This document shows, piece after piece, positions 34,101 through 42,837 of a DNA stretch of 64,000 nucleotides (its first letter is position 1; each line of letters opens with the position of its first letter). Source of the stretch: Pirellulaceae bacterium (GTDB lineage Bacteria; Planctomycetota; Planctomycetia; Pirellulales; Pirellulaceae). The notes under the pieces were generated by a model that saw only the letters and a list, made by a program, of their open reading frames with translations, was not told the origin of the DNA and searched no databases. The DNA lies in assembly GCA_022448315.1 (NCBI GenBank), contig JAKVCA010000018.1:124001-188000 (forward strand), read 5' to 3'. A program made the translations under genes and the position numbers.

Positions 34101-34245
34101 GGAAAATCCATGGGCGTTCTCGATGCACCTGGGAATAGAGTTCCTCTCCGATTTCGACGGAACGCCCCTCGATCGAATTCCGTTCAGAAACGGAAAAATC
34201 GCTGGTTTCAACAGCGAGATCATGAACCGTGCTGGCAGAACTCAA
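31159..34245 (-). CDS. putA: Bifunctional proline dehydrogenase / glutamate-semialdehyde dehydrogenase
   Basis: Converts proline to glutamate in two steps. Residues about 60-480 form the FAD-dependent proline dehydrogenase barrel (NLSVKLSALDPHFDP, FINVDMESYEKKDLTLKVF, VRLVKGAYWEHE, GSHNLRSI). Residues about 530-1020 form the NAD-dependent aldehyde dehydrogenase (GVIAPWNFPLAI, FTGSRAVG, EMGGKNAIIIDRDAD, GFQGQKCSACSRV with catalytic Cys818, EEVFGPVLAV). The 1028-residue length fits the short PutA type without the DNA-binding N-terminus of the E. coli enzyme, so it does not regulate itself. The start codon is TTG with GGGAG 4 bases before it. Confidence 0.95.
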   Translation of the reverse strand: MSSASTVHDLAVETSDFSVSERNSIEGRSVEIGEELYSQVHRERPWIFQRRWWDDRLMDWSMSDEELKVQLFRFVDVLPMLTNDRAISDHLAKYLGQAKSGMPAWARQGLQGTASIWGLRSILAKVARVGATDFARRFIAGSDTQEVIQTARRLRRSPQGFTLDILGEAVTSQQEADRYFQAYTDLITTVAPSVNDWSEITQVDCDPMGRLPRMNLSVKLSALDPHFDPIDTEGVLERVGGRFRELLRIAREHRAFINVDMESYEKKDLTLKVFKTILSENEFVDTRDVGIVIQCYLKDSAHDFVSLRDWARQRGTPVWVRLVKGAYWEHETVLSQSLGWPVPVYQQKWQSDANYERQIRFVMQNTDALLPAIGSHNLRSIAHALATAEHLGLEKNAYEIQMLYGMADAEKQSLIQRGHRVRVYMPYGELIPGMAYLVRRLLENTSNDSFLRAGVKQGVSVEHLLTTPTGAIQDVKEIGSTQTAADRGSSNEETDAMNTKATFVNEPPVDFSIDANRARMQQALEKVESQFGRSWPLMIRGENVAGEGTLEVRDPSNSNRILGTCEIASSDHVDVAVAAAKDALTSWSKTDVRQRAEYLNALADEMKRRFFELSAWEVFECGKPWREATNDICEAIDFCRFYAAGAVEMQRSQGADVAGEENRFSYSPRGVAGVIAPWNFPLAILTGMTTAALATGNTVVIKPAEQSSLMGSLFMEMVGKVGFPNGVVNLLQGQGDVVGAGLVHHPDVALIAFTGSRAVGLAINAAAAKVSAEGSPFVKRVIAEMGGKNAIIIDRDADLDEAVLGVNHSAFGFQGQKCSACSRVIVLEDVYDQFVNRLIESARSLVVGPAKDPATQVGPLIDREAQQKAMEYIEIGKTEGECGLETEVGELAEQGCFVGPHIFTEILPHHRLAQEEVFGPVLAVIRVANLDEAISVANGTDYALTGGLYSRNPGSLERVKQEMLVGNLYLNRNITGALVGRQPFGGFKMSGIGSKAGGNDYLLQFVVPRTITENTMRRGFAPNIEVQE

Positions 34246-34470
34246 CGGACTCCCTCATCATTGTTCAGGAGAGATTTTTCTTTGGCGTCCTGCATCTAGA
34301 AACCGCTCCAAGAGTGAACGAAAAACGCAAGGCGCCGGTAAGCAACCCATCTAACGATAGACCTCGGGAATTGGGAAAACAAGCTCTGAAAACGTCCTGG
34401 AGAGGAATATCAACGGGGCAGAGATCGCCGGCCTTCGTTCCCCGCGAAACCCGCCGGAATTCAGGAGATC

Positions 34471-36081
34471 CTAAAGGAGATGCCGTGCTTTGATTTGCAA
34501 ATATTGATTCACGAGCGGAGCTGTCATGTCTTCTGGATAGACATCCAGGGCCAGAACACCCCGGTGGGTCAGATCTACCAGCAGTTGATGCCGCCAACTC
34601 AAGATTTCTGCTGCGGCGGCGGCGGTAAAGGCTTCGAGGGGTTTGGTTGGGCGAGTTTCTGCGGCATCGAAAAGTCGATGGTCCCTGAGCAGAACTCCCA
34701 GCGGCAGGTGCCGACCGACCAGCGTACTCAGGTACTGCTCCACCTGCATGGAATTGATCTCATCGATCACGTTGCTGATCATCACAACCAGGGATCGTTT
34801 CAAGCAGTGGGTCCGCAGATAAAGGAAAGCCTCGTCATACCTTGATTCAACCATTTGTGGGTGGCGGTTGAATACCGAATGCAAAAGTTGGTTCATCTGT
34901 TTCATACCGCCTCGTGGGGGCACGTATGAATGGACTCGGTCACTGAAACAGATCAGCCCTACGGAATCTCCCTGGCGAAGTGCAACGTAGCTGGCCATCA
35001 GCATGGCATTAATGGAATGGTCCAGCAGGCTGATCCCCTGAGCCTCATTCGTCATCATGCGCCCACAATCGAGCATGAAAATCAAACGTTGGCTTTGGTT
35101 CACCTGAAAGTCTTTCACGGTCAACTTGTTTCTTCGCGCGGTCGCTCTCCAGTCAAGATGCCTGAAATTGTCATCGACAGAATAATCCCGCAGCCGTTCA
35201 AACTCGTTGTCCTGCCCTACCCTGCGTGTTCGTTTGACACCGAGGAGACTTAGGCGATTGGTTCGAGCCAACACGGCATATTCCCCCAATTGCTTCATGT
35301 CTGGATAAACATTCAGTGTCGATTTGACGGGATAGTGGGTATACCGATGCCACAGGCCGAGAAGACTTCGAAATCTGACGTGCACCTGATTCAGTGGGTA
35401 CTCACCCCGACGACTGGCGATCAACTGATACTTGAACGACATACGAGTCTGCGGCTTCAGTCGAATATCGAACCGTTCGGGCAGGGCATCAAACTCCTGA
35501 GGCACATCATCCCGCAACTCAAATTGCAAACGTCGTCGACGATGGTTGACAATGTGCAGTTGAACATCGTGTCGTTTTTTCAAGGAGACGATTTTCAATA
35601 CCTGCCTTTGGACCGTCAGTGTCTTGTGGGTAGGAACCGTAAACAGGTCCACGACAAGGATTGCAACCAACACCAGATCGAGCACCAGAACGGCCCCGAC
35701 GTTCCCGAGGAGTGGCAATGCCAAGCCCAGAGCAATCGCGCAAAGTGCTCGATACAGAACTCGGTTTGACCTTTGAGGAACTCGCGGGAACCAGTTGGCA
35801 ACCAGCCAGATCACGCTGGCCTCCATAGCCAACATGGCGGTCCAGCCAGCCTGACCGGACAAGGAAGCCGAGGTGCTCAGTAGAGCAACGACCGTTCCCC
35901 AACGAAGTACCAACGGAGTGGGAAACAGTTTGCCTAGCACCGCCAGCAGGAACAGGGGCACCAGGATCACCCCAATCAAACGAAGCGGGTAATCCGTGAG
36001 CATGCGTCCCCATTCAGCGAGATCGCCTTGCGAGTCCACCGGCAATTGTGCCAGCCATGCAGTACTCAGCTCCCCAATCAA
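34471..36081 (-). CDS. DUF58 family membrane protein
   Basis: A 536-residue protein with several membrane segments in the first ~150 residues and a large soluble part. The DUF58 signature is at about 290-320 (EFERLRDYSVDDNFRHLDWRATARRNKLTVKDF), followed by a VWA-like fold (LIFMLDCGRMM; SLVVMISNVID). DUF58 proteins are partners of MoxR ATPases, thought to act as chaperone modules in assembly of metal-dependent or envelope complexes. Its start overlaps the MoxR stop by 4 bases (ATGA), so the two are translationally coupled. It is the last gene of the seven-gene operon; putA follows after 225 bases. Confidence 0.9.
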   Translation of the reverse strand: MIGELSTAWLAQLPVDSQGDLAEWGRMLTDYPLRLIGVILVPLFLLAVLGKLFPTPLVLRWGTVVALLSTSASLSGQAGWTAMLAMEASVIWLVANWFPRVPQRSNRVLYRALCAIALGLALPLLGNVGAVLVLDLVLVAILVVDLFTVPTHKTLTVQRQVLKIVSLKKRHDVQLHIVNHRRRRLQFELRDDVPQEFDALPERFDIRLKPQTRMSFKYQLIASRRGEYPLNQVHVRFRSLLGLWHRYTHYPVKSTLNVYPDMKQLGEYAVLARTNRLSLLGVKRTRRVGQDNEFERLRDYSVDDNFRHLDWRATARRNKLTVKDFQVNQSQRLIFMLDCGRMMTNEAQGISLLDHSINAMLMASYVALRQGDSVGLICFSDRVHSYVPPRGGMKQMNQLLHSVFNRHPQMVESRYDEAFLYLRTHCLKRSLVVMISNVIDEINSMQVEQYLSTLVGRHLPLGVLLRDHRLFDAAETRPTKPLEAFTAAAAAEILSWRHQLLVDLTHRGVLALDVYPEDMTAPLVNQYLQIKARHLL

Positions 36082-37445
36082 ATTCTGGGTACCTCCACGG
36101 TTCGAATCATATCCGTCAGCAGATCATCAACGCTCTGCTGCTCCACCTCTGCCTCGGCCGTCAAGATAACGCGGTGCCGCAGGACCGGAAGGGCAATCTG
36201 CACCACGTCATCGGGTACGGCATAGTCACGGCCGCAGAAGGCGGCCAAAGTCCTCGCGGCTTGCATCAATGCGAGGCCAGCTCGAGGCGACGCACCGAGG
36301 TGAAACTGGGGCCACTGCCGGGTCATTCTCACCAATTTATTGATATACTCCACCAGTTTTGGATCGACACGAACCTGCGCGTTTGCCGCTGTAATTTGGA
36401 GGATTTCCTCGCCGGAAGTTACCGTCTCAATTTCTTCATCGAGACGCGTGGCCACATCGATCTGCTGACTGTGAAGCTCAAGGATCCGCGACTCTTCCTG
36501 TTGCGTTGGGTAATCTGCAACCACCTTGAACATGAATCGGTCCAACTGGGCCTCAGGCAAGTTATAGGTCCCTTCCGATTCCACAGGATTCTGAGTGGCA
36601 ATCACAAGGAAAGGTCGTGCCAAGGGATGCGAGGTTCCATCGACGGTAACTCGATACTCTTGCATGATTTCCAGGAGTGCTGCGTGCGTTTTCGCAGGTG
36701 CCCGGTTAATCTCATCTGCCAAAAGCAACTGAGTAAACACGGGGCCAGGACGAAAGAGAAATTCCTGCTCCTTGATATTGAAAATCGGAGCGCCGGTAAT
36801 ATCCGAAGGCATCAGATCAGCCGTGAATTGAATGCGACCAAACTCGCATCCCAGCACCTTCCCCAACGTCCTCACAAACAAGGTCTTTCCCAATCCCGGG
36901 ACGCTCTCAATCAGCACATGGCCACTGGAAAAGAGGGCAACCAGTGTCCCCAAAACCAGCTCGTCCTGTCCAACGTAGATCTTACCCAGTTCGGCAACAA
37001 TCCGATCAAAAAGGACTTTGGTGGGTGTCTCCTTGGTCTCATACTTGCCGGCATTCCCAATGAGACTTTTCAGGTTTGCTCCAACCTGGACATGGCGTTC
37101 AGGGGAGGGTTGACTCGCAAAGTCTCCTGACGATGTTTCGGTTGCACTGTCAACAGCACTCCCTGCTGCGGTGGGACTCCCTCCGAAAGGCGAAGATTGA
37201 GTCTCCGCCTCACTTGACGTCGTCTCAACGTCGGACGACAGGTTCAATGGGTCTTCGGCATTGGCCGATCCCACGGGCGTCCCTCCCTGTGATGCAGGGA
37301 CCGTTTCCACGCTTTGACACTGCGGACATCGGACGGCTCGTCCCGCATAGCCGACCGGAACTCGTAACAGCGTGTCACATGACGCGCAGGTAAACTCGAT
37401 CGGCGGTTGCTCTCCGGAACCTGTGGATTCGGGTGAATTGGTCAT
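36078..37445 (-). CDS. MoxR family AAA ATPase with N-terminal zinc-ribbon-like segment
   Basis: An AAA+ chaperone-like ATPase. Walker A is SVPGLGKT (181-188), Walker B LLLADEINRAP (Asp244-Glu245), with the sensor phrase ATQNPVESEGTYNLPEAQLDRFMFK and a C-terminal lid (HLGASPRAGLALMQAARTLA). The first 50 residues carry CASC (20-23) and CPQC (40-43), a pair of knuckles able to bind zinc, then a 70-residue Ser/Thr-rich linker; most MoxR proteins lack this head. The following DUF58 gene overlaps it by 4 bases and the DUF4350 gene precedes it by 12 bases. MoxR-DUF58 modules are widespread; the client is unknown. Confidence 0.92.
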   Translation of the reverse strand: MTNSPESTGSGEQPPIEFTCASCDTLLRVPVGYAGRAVRCPQCQSVETVPASQGGTPVGSANAEDPLNLSSDVETTSSEAETQSSPFGGSPTAAGSAVDSATETSSGDFASQPSPERHVQVGANLKSLIGNAGKYETKETPTKVLFDRIVAELGKIYVGQDELVLGTLVALFSSGHVLIESVPGLGKTLFVRTLGKVLGCEFGRIQFTADLMPSDITGAPIFNIKEQEFLFRPGPVFTQLLLADEINRAPAKTHAALLEIMQEYRVTVDGTSHPLARPFLVIATQNPVESEGTYNLPEAQLDRFMFKVVADYPTQQEESRILELHSQQIDVATRLDEEIETVTSGEEILQITAANAQVRVDPKLVEYINKLVRMTRQWPQFHLGASPRAGLALMQAARTLAAFCGRDYAVPDDVVQIALPVLRHRVILTAEAEVEQQSVDDLLTDMIRTVEVPRI

Positions 37446-37457
37446 TTTTGAATCTCG

Positions 37458-38705
37458 TTAAATATCTCGTGATTTACCGTCAGGCTTCGTCGTTTTCTGT
37501 AAAGAACTCGCCGCAGGACTCCCGAGTCCACGCGAATCGCTTTTGGTCTGTTCGTGGTAGTGATTGATGTGCTGGATGGCATAAGCTCGATCCCGAGTTT
37601 TCTCCATCAACTCACCCAACGCCTCGACATGCTGGCCAAAGTCCGTACTCGATGGCAAAGCCAAGTTTTTGGGTCTTCCAAAAATGGGATAGAATACGAA
37701 ATAGATGAGGATACCAAGGACCAGAAAATGGGGAATGAAAAATGAAAAAGGCCACTCGGTCATCCAATCCCACATCGTCTTTTGCCCGCTTTCCTCCCGT
37801 TGCATGACACGCAGACCTGCTTCATCGCTCTCAAGAAAAAGGACATCCCGCAACCCATGGTTACTGTCAAAAAGGAGGTCGGCATCGTCCTCAACCCCGA
37901 GGTCATCCAACATATTGGCGACAACCTGCCGGTTCCTCTCATCGGTCAGACCATAATTCAATAGAAACGAGCCGTTGCTGATGACAATCACCTCGCCACC
38001 GTTCCAGAGAGAGTCTTGGATCGCTACCGCAAATGGTTTTCCATCGGCCTCTAACTTGACCTCGTAACTGCGTGTGGGATGGCTTTTCTGATCCTCAGAC
38101 GAAGGAATGTTAGGATAGCGACTCGTCGTCAGGTTCGCATTCTCAAGTCCTGCCGCCCAAGGGCCTCCGAGTTGACTCGATCGCCTTCGACTGCCCGGGG
38201 TCCATTCGACCCAGCCGTCAAAGTAGGTTTCCTGTTGTTCGAGAGACTCGAGGTGCGATACCGAGACTGCCTCAGCCAGCCAACGCCGGTAATCGAGGCC
38301 TTGCTCGCTATCCTCGGATTGACCAATTTGCGTCAAGTAGTCAATTGTCGCGTCGTAGTGACGCCCCACGATGATCAAGCGTCGATCCGTTCCACTCCGC
38401 AACCATTCTTCAAGACGTTCATGCTCTTCGGTGTAGTCTTCTCGATCTGAATCCGGGAACCAGAAGAGCGCATCATGGCGGTCAATTCTGGGCGTTAACC
38501 GAGATGTAGATTGAACATCAAGGTCATACTCCTGCAGCAGTCGGGCGAACGCAGATGTCCCGTTCAAACTGACTCTGCCCTGTCCACCTCTCTGGCCATA
38601 TCTGACGGGCAGTCGATCTTGGCCCATGACGCCAGTCCCTTGCACACCGAGGATAAGCAATAGAGCGAGGCGGACACCGATAGCCGCACCAAACCTTGGA
38701 AACAT
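37458..38705 (-). CDS. DUF4350 domain membrane protein
   Basis: A 415-residue exported membrane protein: signal or first membrane segment at the N-terminus (LALLLILGVQGTGVMG), a DUF4350 outer domain (GTSAFARLLQEYDLDVQ, DALFWFPDSDREDYTEEHERLEEWLRSG, VIVISNGSFLLN), a second membrane segment near residue 325 (FIPHFLVLGILIYFVFYPIF) and a cytoplasmic tail. DUF4350 proteins accompany MoxR-DUF58 operons. The start is placed at the ATG at 38705, which has GAGGGGA 5 bases before it. The longer frame begins with a TTG inside the preceding gene. Confidence 0.85.
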   Translation of the reverse strand: MFPRFGAAIGVRLALLLILGVQGTGVMGQDRLPVRYGQRGGQGRVSLNGTSAFARLLQEYDLDVQSTSRLTPRIDRHDALFWFPDSDREDYTEEHERLEEWLRSGTDRRLIIVGRHYDATIDYLTQIGQSEDSEQGLDYRRWLAEAVSVSHLESLEQQETYFDGWVEWTPGSRRRSSQLGGPWAAGLENANLTTSRYPNIPSSEDQKSHPTRSYEVKLEADGKPFAVAIQDSLWNGGEVIVISNGSFLLNYGLTDERNRQVVANMLDDLGVEDDADLLFDSNHGLRDVLFLESDEAGLRVMQREESGQKTMWDWMTEWPFSFFIPHFLVLGILIYFVFYPIFGRPKNLALPSSTDFGQHVEALGELMEKTRDRAYAIQHINHYHEQTKSDSRGLGSPAASSLQKTTKPDGKSRDI

Positions 38706-38715
38706 ATGGATCCCC

Positions 38716-39570
38716 TCAAGCCTTTTGAATGCCAATCAACTCGTGGAACCTGCTCACTTCTCCCCACCGATCCTGAAACTCATCGGGATCTAAGGCGAGG
38801 TTGCCAAAAAAAACATCCTCAAACGACACCACCACTTTTTCGAGCAGCTTATGAATCGCCTTTTGACCACGCAACTCTCTCAAATAGGTTCGATTGGTTT
38901 TCCCTTTGGCCAGATGAATCAAGTGTTTCTGATCCAACATCAGCAACATGTAACTGTACAAGTAGATCATCGCTTCCCGATTTTTTCCTTCCGACTGAGC
39001 TTTGCGGGCCAGTGAAAGAAGATCGGCCTCAGGGATCTGGACCTCGAAGGGCAGCGCTTCAAAACGCGCCGGATCGATTTTCGGCTCCTGCAACCAGTCG
39101 GTTTCATCCTCGGAATCTTGCCAACGCCACTCCTGCTTCATGAGTAACCAGGCGATCCAAATCAACAAGGCGAGGCAAATGAACCCCACAATCAACCAGA
39201 GAATCACGTTGATGATTTGCCCGAAAGCTGGATTCATGGTCCCAGGATTCAAACCGCCAGAATCGCCCCAGTCAAACCGGTCGAACCAGTCCCAAAATGA
39301 TCCATTCGAAGCGGTTTGCGGCGTGTAGACCCAGTCAGTATCACGATGATCTGCGCTTGAGGCGTCGAAGGAATCGAGAGGAATAGACTTGACCTCAGCA
39401 GCGCGGGAATCGTACCACGGCATTGCGTCAAGGATGTCATCTGCTCGCAGCCCGGTTGGTGCCAAGAACACGCCGGTTGCGAAAAACACGCTGCAAATCA
39501 GTGGTCGAAATGCGGGACGAGCACGTGTCGCCCAGCCTTGAAACTTCATGCCATATTTCATCGGGATCAT
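38716..39570 (-). CDS. DUF4129 domain membrane protein
   Basis: A 284-residue protein with a signal peptide (about 1-43), an outer segment rich in Asp and Trp (MPWYDSRAAEV, SFWDWFDRFDWGD), one membrane segment (IINVILWLIVGFICLALLIWIAWLL) and a cytoplasmic DUF4129 domain (LLSLARKAQSEGKNREAMIYLYSYML, TYLRELRG, FEDVFFGN). DUF4129 often occurs with transglutaminase-like or MoxR-DUF58 systems. Its start overlaps the upstream membrane protein by 4 bases, and the DUF4350 gene starts 10 bases after its stop. Confidence 0.87.
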   Translation of the reverse strand: MIPMKYGMKFQGWATRARPAFRPLICSVFFATGVFLAPTGLRADDILDAMPWYDSRAAEVKSIPLDSFDASSADHRDTDWVYTPQTASNGSFWDWFDRFDWGDSGGLNPGTMNPAFGQIINVILWLIVGFICLALLIWIAWLLMKQEWRWQDSEDETDWLQEPKIDPARFEALPFEVQIPEADLLSLARKAQSEGKNREAMIYLYSYMLLMLDQKHLIHLAKGKTNRTYLRELRGQKAIHKLLEKVVVSFEDVFFGNLALDPDEFQDRWGEVSRFHELIGIQKA

Positions 39571-40457
39571 GTCAGCGACTCCGACAGTTTTTGCGCCTCA
39601 GCTCGGATCAGCAGCTCGACCTCCCACCCCTCTTGGCGGATTCGAACATCCAGATAGTTCAGGAAGCGAACAACAGTCATATAGCCAACAACCACCCAGA
39701 GCGAGCCGGACCAGACCACCGTCATCATCCAGCCCTCGGGATACCAGTTGTGGGCGAACATCCCTGCCACCGTGTAAATTCCCCCGAAGACCATCCATCC
39801 CATGGTGCAAGCCACCACGGTAAACAGCATGCCTCGCCCAAGTAATACTCCAGCCGCCGAATTGTGAATTTGGCCTGATCGCTGTCCAAACGAAGGATGC
39901 TGAGGATCGCTGGATTTCCAACGAGGTTGTTCCAGGACGATCAACTCCAAGACGAAGGGTCGAAACACACGGAGCAAATAAACGATGGTGATCAGAAAGG
40001 ACACAATAATCACCCGCCACGGACTCCAAGTGCCCCCGTCGAGTGTTGCGAAGACCATGACCAAAACGAGCAGGGCAACTCCGCGCAAAAGCATCACCGC
40101 CCAAAGGATTTTTCCAAATCCCTGAAGAATGTCCCCGACCATTTTGGAAAGTCCGGGGGTCTCATCAAAAACCGCATGCCCGAGATAAGTCGTCAACAAC
40201 AGGCTAGCCAGCGGCGCTTCGACAAAAACCAACAGGGTCTGGTGCCACATGAAGGACATGGGCAAATCGCTACCACCGACCTCGTTATCCAGAAGCCATG
40301 CGGTAAGCCAGTGGTTGATCAATGCGAAAGGAAGTGCCCCCAGAACAGTCAAGATGGCGAAGGGCCTCCAATACGCACGAAGAATCTGAAAAGTCAGATC
40401 CAGAATCTCCAAGACATTTCGCTCTCGGATGCGGACGTGGGTGCGATCAAGCCTCAC
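39567..40457 (-). CDS. Multi-spanning membrane protein of the MoxR-DUF58 operon
   Basis: About 296 residues with five or six hydrophobic segments (WRPFAILTVLGALPFALI, TLLVFVEAPLASLLLTTYLG, ILWAVMLLRGVALLVLVMVFA, RVIIVSFLITIVYLLRVF, MLFTVVACTMGWMVFGGIYTVAG, MTVVWSGSLWVVVGYMTVV). No named family is recognised. The start is taken as the GTG at 40457. It has GGAGG 5 bases before it and overlaps the SpoIIM stop by 11 bases. The longer frame reaching 40577 would lie inside the SpoIIM gene and reads like out-of-frame sequence. Tight packing in the operon suggests that it forms part of the same membrane complex. Confidence 0.75.
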   Translation of the reverse strand: MRLDRTHVRIRERNVLEILDLTFQILRAYWRPFAILTVLGALPFALINHWLTAWLLDNEVGGSDLPMSFMWHQTLLVFVEAPLASLLLTTYLGHAVFDETPGLSKMVGDILQGFGKILWAVMLLRGVALLVLVMVFATLDGGTWSPWRVIIVSFLITIVYLLRVFRPFVLELIVLEQPRWKSSDPQHPSFGQRSGQIHNSAAGVLLGRGMLFTVVACTMGWMVFGGIYTVAGMFAHNWYPEGWMMTVVWSGSLWVVVGYMTVVRFLNYLDVRIRQEGWEVELLIRAEAQKLSESLT

Positions 40458-41418
40458 GCTGACCTCCTCGGGGAAACCCAAGAACCACAAAGTAAACCAG
40501 CAGCATGGTGCTGGTGATGAGCGCAACCAATCCCTTTGCCGCCCAAGGCAAATTTGAGGGAGAAACAAACCCCTCAATGAGGGCGGCCAACACGAAAAGA
40601 ATCACGGCACAAGCCGCGATGGGCAGTCCTTCTCGACCCGATTTCGCCAGTGAACTGATCCGACTCAGGCCTCGGGTCCGCACGAGCCCGAGCCCAATCC
40701 GTAAGCCGGCACCTGCCGAAAGAACGATCGCCGTGAGTTCAAACGGGCCGTGAGCGGTTACGAAGGTCTGAAAATTCTGACTCGCTTCTCCGAGTTCAGG
40801 CCGGAACATGTAACCAAACACGGCACCCAACTGGACCGCGTTATAGGACAACGTAAACAAACCGGGAACGAAGAGAATGGACCAGGCGAAGCATTGCAAG
40901 CCGATACCCGCATTATTCCAGATGTAGAAGCAGGCCATACTGAAATTGCGCCCGAAAGTTCGCTCCTGCCAGATGGAGAAACTCTCCTCGGCTTGATCCA
41001 GCGAATTCACACCAACGATCCGTTCGGCAAATTCCGAATTTTGGTAAGCAGAAAAGGCTGAGATCAAAAAAAGGGACCAGAACATCACGAATGCCAGGTG
41101 GACACAGCCATCGCGGAAAATCGTCCGTGGTACAGTCACGAACAACGTTTGTGCCCAAGCGCGATAATCAAATCCCCGCGAGCGATACAAAAGGTTGTGA
41201 CTTCGGGCCACCAAACGATGTAGATACTCGACGGTTTCAGGCGGCAACTGGTAAGCATCAGCCAGGGCTAAATCAGCACACGCATCTCGGTAGAGCTTGC
41301 CAAAAAGAGAGACTTGTTGGGCAGACCGACGACTCCGACGACCCCCGAGGGTTCGGCCAAGTTCTTCCAGTCTGGCCCATTGATTTTGTCGTTGCTCAAG
41401 GAGTTCAGAAACCTTCAT
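40447..41418 (-). CDS. Stage II sporulation protein M (SpoIIM/DUF95) family membrane protein
   Basis: A 323-residue protein. An N-terminal cytoplasmic helical part (LEQRQNQWARLEEL, LYRDACADLALADAYQLPPETVEYLHRLVARSHNLLYR) is typical of this family in MoxR operons, followed by five or so membrane segments (HLAFVMFWSLFLISAFSAY, LQCFAWSILFVPGLFTLSYNAVQLGAVFGYM, GPFELTAIVLSAGAGLRIG). In Bacillus SpoIIM belongs to the peptidoglycan hydrolase complex of engulfment; planctomycetes do not sporulate, so a wall or membrane-remodelling role is only a guess. It overlaps the RDD gene by 4 bases. Confidence 0.88.
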   Translation of the reverse strand: MKVSELLEQRQNQWARLEELGRTLGGRRSRRSAQQVSLFGKLYRDACADLALADAYQLPPETVEYLHRLVARSHNLLYRSRGFDYRAWAQTLFVTVPRTIFRDGCVHLAFVMFWSLFLISAFSAYQNSEFAERIVGVNSLDQAEESFSIWQERTFGRNFSMACFYIWNNAGIGLQCFAWSILFVPGLFTLSYNAVQLGAVFGYMFRPELGEASQNFQTFVTAHGPFELTAIVLSAGAGLRIGLGLVRTRGLSRISSLAKSGREGLPIAACAVILFVLAALIEGFVSPSNLPWAAKGLVALITSTMLLVYFVVLGFPRGGQREA

Positions 41419-42410
41419 GACACCCCCTGACTCTCAACGACCATCGAAGTCGCTTCGCCTGAATCCAGAGACCCATTTGAGTTCAAAGAGGTTTCAGCCA
41501 GTGTTCCCCTCGCCACGAAGGCGCGATAGTACAGCGCGCACAGAAAAAGGTCGTAACTTGTATCCGACTGCAAATCCATCCTTGCCAGCAGAGGTTCGGC
41601 CAGATGTCGGGCGATATCTCGACGGCGAAGGGGCGTGAGATAACGTCGTTTGTGGACGTAAGCCGCCAGAGCCCGCGCCAACTCGCGATCAATCATGAAC
41701 CCGGGAGGAATCAATTCCGCCAGATGCGGCGTCCGCTCATCTTCGAGTTCGGCAAGTCCAGGCATCCAACCACGATGCTCGTAAACCACCATCGTCCCAC
41801 TCACCAGATCCCCAATGCGTTGAAATCGTGGCGAGCAAGTCATGCAAATGATGGCCACCAAGAACGTCGGCACAAAAAACATGACGGTCACGGGCTCACC
41901 GGACCAACTGTAAACGGCTTCTTCACCCTCGACCATAGCAGTAAACAACAGGTTGGGCGCTAAGGGCATCACCTCGGTGGCTCGAACAAAAGTTCGAGCT
42001 ATTGCCTGCCAACCCCCAATGGGATGCCCCGTCCGAGAGACGACCCGCATGCCCAAAATGAGCTTGCCCAGTGTCTTTCCATTGTATCGGGATTCACTGA
42101 TACCCCAGTAAAACCAGTAGCCTAAAAAGAGCCCCACCATGTAGAGGCCCTGAAAAATAAAATCAAGTTCGGCCAGCAACCAATTCAAATTAAGGTAATT
42201 CAAAGCCGGAAAGATGAGAAACGCGTACACCATGCCAAGAACGACGGTCAGAAGAATGTACGCCAGAAAGTAGAACAGCAGATCCAGCAGAAACGCGAGC
42301 GACCGGGCAATCGGTCCGGCGACGTGATATGAAAACTCAATATTCTCTGGTGTGACAATATTGACCTGCGTATCCAGAGGCCGATGCTGGTCATCTCCAG
42401 CCCGCCCCAT
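41415..42410 (-). CDS. RDD family membrane protein
   Basis: RDD proteins carry a few membrane segments with conserved Arg-Asp-Asp residues. Here the domain begins NIVTPENIEFSYHVAGPIARSLAFLLDLLFYFLAYILL, with R and D in the first helix, and continues with RYNGKTLGKLILGMRVVSRTGHPIGGWQAIARTFVRA and FQRIGDLVSGTMVVYEHR. A cytoplasmic tail of about 120 residues follows. The ATG at 42410 is chosen because the domain starts just after it, with AGGGG 3 bases before. An open frame continues 100 residues upstream to 42710 but has no family features. It heads the seven-gene operon. Some RDD proteins have been linked to ion or proton transport. Confidence 0.85.
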   Translation of the reverse strand: MGRAGDDQHRPLDTQVNIVTPENIEFSYHVAGPIARSLAFLLDLLFYFLAYILLTVVLGMVYAFLIFPALNYLNLNWLLAELDFIFQGLYMVGLFLGYWFYWGISESRYNGKTLGKLILGMRVVSRTGHPIGGWQAIARTFVRATEVMPLAPNLLFTAMVEGEEAVYSWSGEPVTVMFFVPTFLVAIICMTCSPRFQRIGDLVSGTMVVYEHRGWMPGLAELEDERTPHLAELIPPGFMIDRELARALAAYVHKRRYLTPLRRRDIARHLAEPLLARMDLQSDTSYDLFLCALYYRAFVARGTLAETSLNSNGSLDSGEATSMVVESQGVS

Positions 42411-42837
42411 CAACCCCTGCCAGAAACCTGTGGCGTTGGAAGAATCATCGATTTTTGGCAAGGATGCTGATGCCACCCAGAAACTCCAGTCGCGATAACG
42501 GCCAGTGGAACGCCAGTCGGACGGTTCCAAAACCTCCGCAGCTGCGACATAATCGTAGGCTTCGGAACGAGTACAGGTCGTTCGCTTCCAGTCTAACTGG
42601 TCAAGGACCCGGTTGGGGAGCGTGAAAGCCTGACAACGACAGGATTTTGCTTTCGTCTTGTGCGCACCCTTCTTGATGAATTTGTCAGGAAAAAAGGGGA
42701 ATATCTTCATTCCTTCGCTGAAGCGGGTTTGAGGTCGACACCGAGATTCATGCCAATCGCCGGCGACGAAACTTTATCGTGAGCCCCTTACGCGAAATCG
42801 CACCTCGATTATTGCCGCCACAGAAAGGACGTTTGTC

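Noticed and set aside
36048-37130. 360-residue plus-strand frame
   Set aside because: It is antisense to the MoxR ATPase, which has complete Walker motifs.
40458-40577. N-terminal extension of the multi-spanning membrane protein
   Set aside because: These 40 codons lie inside the SpoIIM gene. A GTG with a strong GGAGG site at 40457 explains the start better.
42411-42710. 100-residue N-terminal extension of the RDD protein
   Set aside because: It shows no membrane segment or family feature, and the RDD domain starts directly after the ATG at 42410. It remains possible that the longer form exists.
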